From Eulemur rufifrons (taxonomy: Eukaryota > Chordata > Mammalia > Primates > Lemuridae): DNA of 64,000 bases. The position numbers and the translations under genes were made by a program. Position 1 is the stretch's first letter. Each line of letters begins with the position of its first letter. This document shows, piece by piece, positions 60,320 through 64,000 of this stretch. The stretch covers positions 83,153,114 through 83,217,113 of the forward strand of contig NC_090984.1 of assembly GCF_041146395.1 (NCBI RefSeq), read 5' to 3'. The notes under the pieces are model-generated. The model had not been told where the DNA came from and did not search any database. It saw only the letters and a list, made by a program, of their open reading frames with translations.

Positions 60320-62225
60320 TATTCAATAGATGTGTGCCAAGTACCTACTCTGGGAAAAGCACCATTTTAGACCTATGGAGGTTAAAAACATGAATTAGAC
60401 ATATGGTTCCTGTGTTCAAGGAGTTTATGATTTAATAAGATAAACAGGATCCAAACAGTCAAATGGGTATAATACAAAGAATAATTAAGTGCAATAATAT
60501 ATTAATTCATCAATACCAATTGGAGATGGAGTGAGTACAGGTACCAGAGGGGAAAAAAAACACAAGATGGACACCAGGAACACTGATGCAGGACTGCTAC
60601 AGAGGAGAAAGTTTAAAAGGAGGAAGGAGGAGGTATAGTTGGAATAATATATATAATAATTATATATAGTAATTATATATAGAATAATAATATAGTTTGG
60701 GGCACATAATGAAGGATTCTATTAAAATAAATTTCTATCCTAGATTTAATTATATTCATTCTGGAGAACAGCTGATGTTTCCAAGCAGGAGGTACTTTAG
60801 AAGAAGTGTGGTGACAGTTGGAAGTGGATCAGTTGGGTGAGGAAGGACACTAAGGAGGCTAGAAACTATGGAGGCTGAGAACAGTAGCCAGGAGGCAGAG
60901 AACCGATGAGGGCTGGAGCACTGGGTCCAGGGGAAAGGGATGGATGGGAGGGGAGAGCAACTGGGGTTGGTAAACAATAAATGTGGCAAATAAGTGGGGG
61001 AAAAAAGTAAAAAGGACTCCAAATTGAGTGATTAGAAAGATGATGGTATCTTTATCAGAAATGATCATGAGCTCAGAAAGGAGCTGAGGAGGAAAAATGT
61101 TTAAAGGAAAGGTGAGGAGTTCAACTCTGAGTATACCAACTTGGAAGTGTCCACAAGAAGTCCAGGGGTGAGCATCTGGCAGGAATTGAAAGTGTAGGAT
61201 AGATGATCAGGAGATCAATCATGACTGGTTAAAGAAATGGGCGTGTCACATGCTTGAAGAATTGAAGCCATGGAGCATCAAGGGAAAGACATCATTCATC
61301 ATTTAATGTTATTGAGCCCTTATTATGTAGGCACTAAGGATACAGTGGTGACAGAGGCCCTGCCTTCATGAAACTTACCTTCTGGAATGTAGACCAAAGA
61401 GAAGAAAACCAAGGCAGAATTTTGGAGGATATTCACTCTTAGAGGATGTTAGGTGAGGAAGAGCAAGACAGGAAACAGCCAGAATACCATGTTTTAAATG
61501 CCAAAGGATGAGAAGTTTCAATAAAGAAAGAGTAAAAATATTGAAGAGGGAATTAGTTTGTTTTAATTATTCCATAAACATTTATGCCTTGAGCCTGTTA
61601 AACATGGAGATGCAACAGAAGAGCAGGAAAAGAGTCTACCATTGGGAAGCTTACCTTCCAGAAGAAAGCAAAGGTAAACAAATTAAACATGACAATTATG
61701 CATTTTCATAAATACTATAAGTAAATAAACAGGATGAAACAATAAGGAGAAGCTGGGGAGGGGAGAAGGTTTACACAGGGCTGTCAGAGGAGACCTCTTA
61801 CAGAAGTGACATTGAACTGAGACCTGAAGGTAGTAAACTATTCCAGAGCAGTGAAAAAAAGAGTGTTCCAGGCAGAAACAACAAGTGCAAAAGTGCAGAA
61901 GTCAGAGGCCCAGAGAAGAGGATGGTGTGGCTGGAGACTGGTATTGAGCAGGTAGAAGACTGGTGCGAAATGAGGCTAGAAAAGCAACTTCTAGTGGTTT
62001 AGCAGAGAGAGGCTGTGTCTTAGCCTTGGTTGGTGACAGAGGAGATAAGGAAAGGACCAGGTCTGAATTAGAATCAATAGAATTTCTTCATATATTAGCT
62101 TTGGGCAATGAAGGAAAAGGGGAACCAAAGGTGACTCTGAGGTTCTCTGCTTGAGTAATCAGGAGGGAGGTGATGCTATTTATTTTGATGTGAAAGACTG
62201 GGAGAGAAATACATTGGAGGGATAA
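60320..62225 (-). mobile_element. Patchwork of antisense LINE L2 fragments
   Basis: Reversed L2 3' ends recur at about 60325, 61290 ('ttattgagcccttattatgt') and 61565, and reversed ORF pieces follow ('gaactgagacctgaaggtag', 'agtgttccaggcagaaacaa', 'aaggtgactctgaggttctc'). An AT-rich patch is at 60647-60695. The frames inside are antisense L2 and not genes. Confidence 0.75.
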
Positions 62226-62844
62226 AGAACTCCATTTTACAAATATAAAATTTAAGATACCTAAGTGCTTACTATTTAGATTGATAAATAATGGTTTAGG
62301 TAAGGAAGCCACTGGATTCCAGGCAGAGATGTGGTTCGTGGAGTTCTGGGGTCATATCTTTTATAGCCACCCTCCTGACAACTCCAACAGAAAGTCTCTG
62401 TGAAGGATACAATTGGCATGAGTTGGGTCCAGTGCCCAGCCCTGGGGTATTCACCACACAAATGGACTCCCAAAACTGTATCTTAACTGTCACATTCCCA
62501 TTCTCGTGGCTGGGGGGCAGTGGGGGCCAGGGAAGACATGCAGAGTCCATTACCAGAAAGAAGGTGAAAGAGTAGGCCACACAGACAACAAAAATAACCA
62601 CCACAGGCAGGAAAGTTGGCCCTACTTCTGCCCATATGACAATTTTCTTTTTGGTGTTCTCTCCACTAAAACGTTAGAACAATCTGTATTTTGTTTTATT
62701 AGAGACAAAAGTTACAGTGAAAAATTGTAGTGGTATGTGGACATCTTTTTGCCAAAGCAGGCTCACTTTGATGTTACAGCCAATTGGCCACCCTTAAGTG
62801 ATTACCAGAGTCAGGAAGTCTAAATAATAACTTGCCTATTTGAT
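62226..62844. other. No gene seen
   Basis: The overlapping frames 62296-62604 (-) and 62506-62730 (+) have no recognisable content. Confidence 0.5.
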
Positions 62845-63000
62845 CTAAGCGTTCATTCATTTTCACATTAAACGTGTGTATCTTAGGCACTTACTATGTG
62901 CTAGGAGATGTGGGGTACACACAGATGTATAAGACAAATCTTTTAATCCTGTGAGAGAGATCAGACATGAACACAAACAGTAACACAAACGAGAATGGGT
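62845..63000 (-). mobile_element. LINE L2 3' end, antisense
   Basis: 'gttcattcattttcacatta' and 'cacttactatgtgctaggag'. Confidence 0.75.
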
Positions 63001-63189
63001 TAAGTGTCATTTGACACAAAGTCCTCACTAGGAACCTGCCTTTGATAACTTAAGAAGGAGGCAGTATTTGCAGAGAGAAAGAAAGATAGGAGAGAAGAGG
63101 TTTTGCCAAGTATAGAGACAGGAAATTCAAAGTGGGATTGTAAAATGGCCAAAACATCAGGTGAGCCAGATTTTAAATTTGTTTTGCAA

Positions 63190-63880
63190 AGTAGTGGGAT
63201 ACAGCGGTTGGAAGGTAGGTTGGGGCCAGATGATGGAAGGCCTTGAATGCCAGGCCTGAAGGACTGGATTTGACAGGACCCGTGTCGCGTTTGAGCAGAG
63301 GAATGGCAGGATCCAAGCAGTGCCTCAGTAAGCTCGACTTGGTGGTGAGATGGGGAGACTGGGAGGAGCCCAGCGAGCACGCACTACCGTCTGCGCATGC
63401 GCGTGGAGCAGAGCTGGGACAAGAAGATGGCCGCGGTAAAGAAGAGAGACTGGACAGAGGAAAGGGTATGGAGAAATGTGTGGCTAGAGCGGGGGTGGGG
63501 AGGTGGGGAGGAGTTTCAGAGAGGAAGGAAAAAAAGAGGCCAAACGTGACTGAGGTTTTGAGAATAGTGAAAATGAGAAAGGCAGTTTAGCTACAGAAAC
63601 AGGAAGCTCTGGCCTTTTGGGGAAGGTGTGGGTAGTTGGCTTGAGACGTAGCTTATTGAGTCTGAGGCATCAGGGGGACAGCCTGGAGTGGATTTTCAGC
63701 AGTGGGCTGGGCATGTGGAATTGGAACCAGAAAAGCCATGTGGACTGGAGACAAGCCTTTGAGCGGCCTTAGCTGGCAGGTGAGCTCTGAAGTTGTGGTA
63801 GCAGAACAGAGTCCTGGGCAGAATGAGGTCAGAACCTTGGGAAGCATATTTAGGAATCTGGATGGTGACAAGAGTCAGAG
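63190..63880 (-). mobile_element. LINE L2 ORF region, antisense, diverged
   Basis: 'gtaggttggggccagatgat', 'aaggccttgaatgccaggcc' and later 'ttgagtctgaggcatcaggg' match reversed L2. The frame at 63243-63590 lies in it and is not supported as a gene. Confidence 0.65.
63392..63434 (+). promoter_or_regulatory. NRF1-type palindromic site with nearby YY1-like site
   Basis: 'tgcgcatgcgcg' (63392-63403) fits the NRF1 consensus. 'aagatggccgc' (63424-63434) is one base from the YY1 promoter-type motif. Twelve CpGs lie in about 150 bases (63286-63436), unusual for this flank. Motifs are seen; activity is unknown. Confidence 0.45.
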
Positions 63881-64000
63881 CAGGAGTCTGAGAAGTCAGT
63901 AAATGAAAGAAAATGTGGTTATGACAAAAGCCAAAGAATGATCAGCCAAATCTTTCACGTTTCAGAGAAACAGGTACCTTATGGCAAATTGAAAACACAT

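Noticed and set aside
63243..63590. 115-codon frame near the NRF1/YY1 motifs
   Set aside because: Antisense L2 sequence in the frame. The possible first exon at 63426 is a different frame and is reported only as a hypothesis.

Overview
This is a 64 kb piece of a mammalian nuclear genome, very probably from a strepsirrhine primate (lemur, loris or galago). The call rests on the SINEs. The Alu copies share a right-arm signature ('gctgtgagctaggctgatg') that I associate with strepsirrhine Alus rather than monkey or ape Alus. Old mammalian repeats (MIR, L2, L1M, MER1/MER5, Tigger, MLT1/MLT2) fill much of the rest. The species cannot be fixed from this window.

There is one supported protein-coding gene: PTGER2, the prostaglandin E2 receptor EP2, on the + strand. 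Coding exon 1 is 18916-19758. It sits in a CpG island and carries TM1 to TM6. A phase-0 intron of about 10.7 kb (19759-30491, GTAAGT...CAG) separates it from coding exon 2 (30492-30734), which carries TM7 and the C-terminal tail. The joined protein is 361 residues, intact, with no frameshift. A 3' UTR of about 1.1 kb probably ends after an AATAAA at 31834.

Layout: 1-18.2 kb is 5' flanking DNA made mostly of L1, L2, Tigger, MIR and LTR fossils. 18.2-19.8 kb is the CpG island, promoter and exon 1. 19.8-30.5 kb is the intron, with a processed retrocopy, a fused Alu, a nested L1/LTR/MER1 cluster and an opposed MIR pair. 30.5-31.9 kb is exon 2. 31.9-64 kb is intergenic and repeat-rich. It includes a degenerate 56-bp tandem array (37.5-38.0 kb), an L1 with a MER1 inside it (52.5-53.9 kb), a tiny truncated U2 snRNA retropseudogene (58.4 kb) and a dense block of antisense L2 (60.3-63.9 kb). 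That block holds a CpG-rich NRF1/YY1-like site pair.

I found no operon-like, CRISPR-like or otherwise novel multi-gene system. The observations most worth a second look are the retrocopy in the intron, the U2 fragment with 20-bp target duplications, four short-loop perfect or near-perfect hairpins, the orphan NRF1/YY1 cluster, and the out-of-frame upstream ORF overlapping the PTGER2 start. Repeat-family names are from memory of consensus sequences, and boundaries are approximate unless target duplications are quoted.
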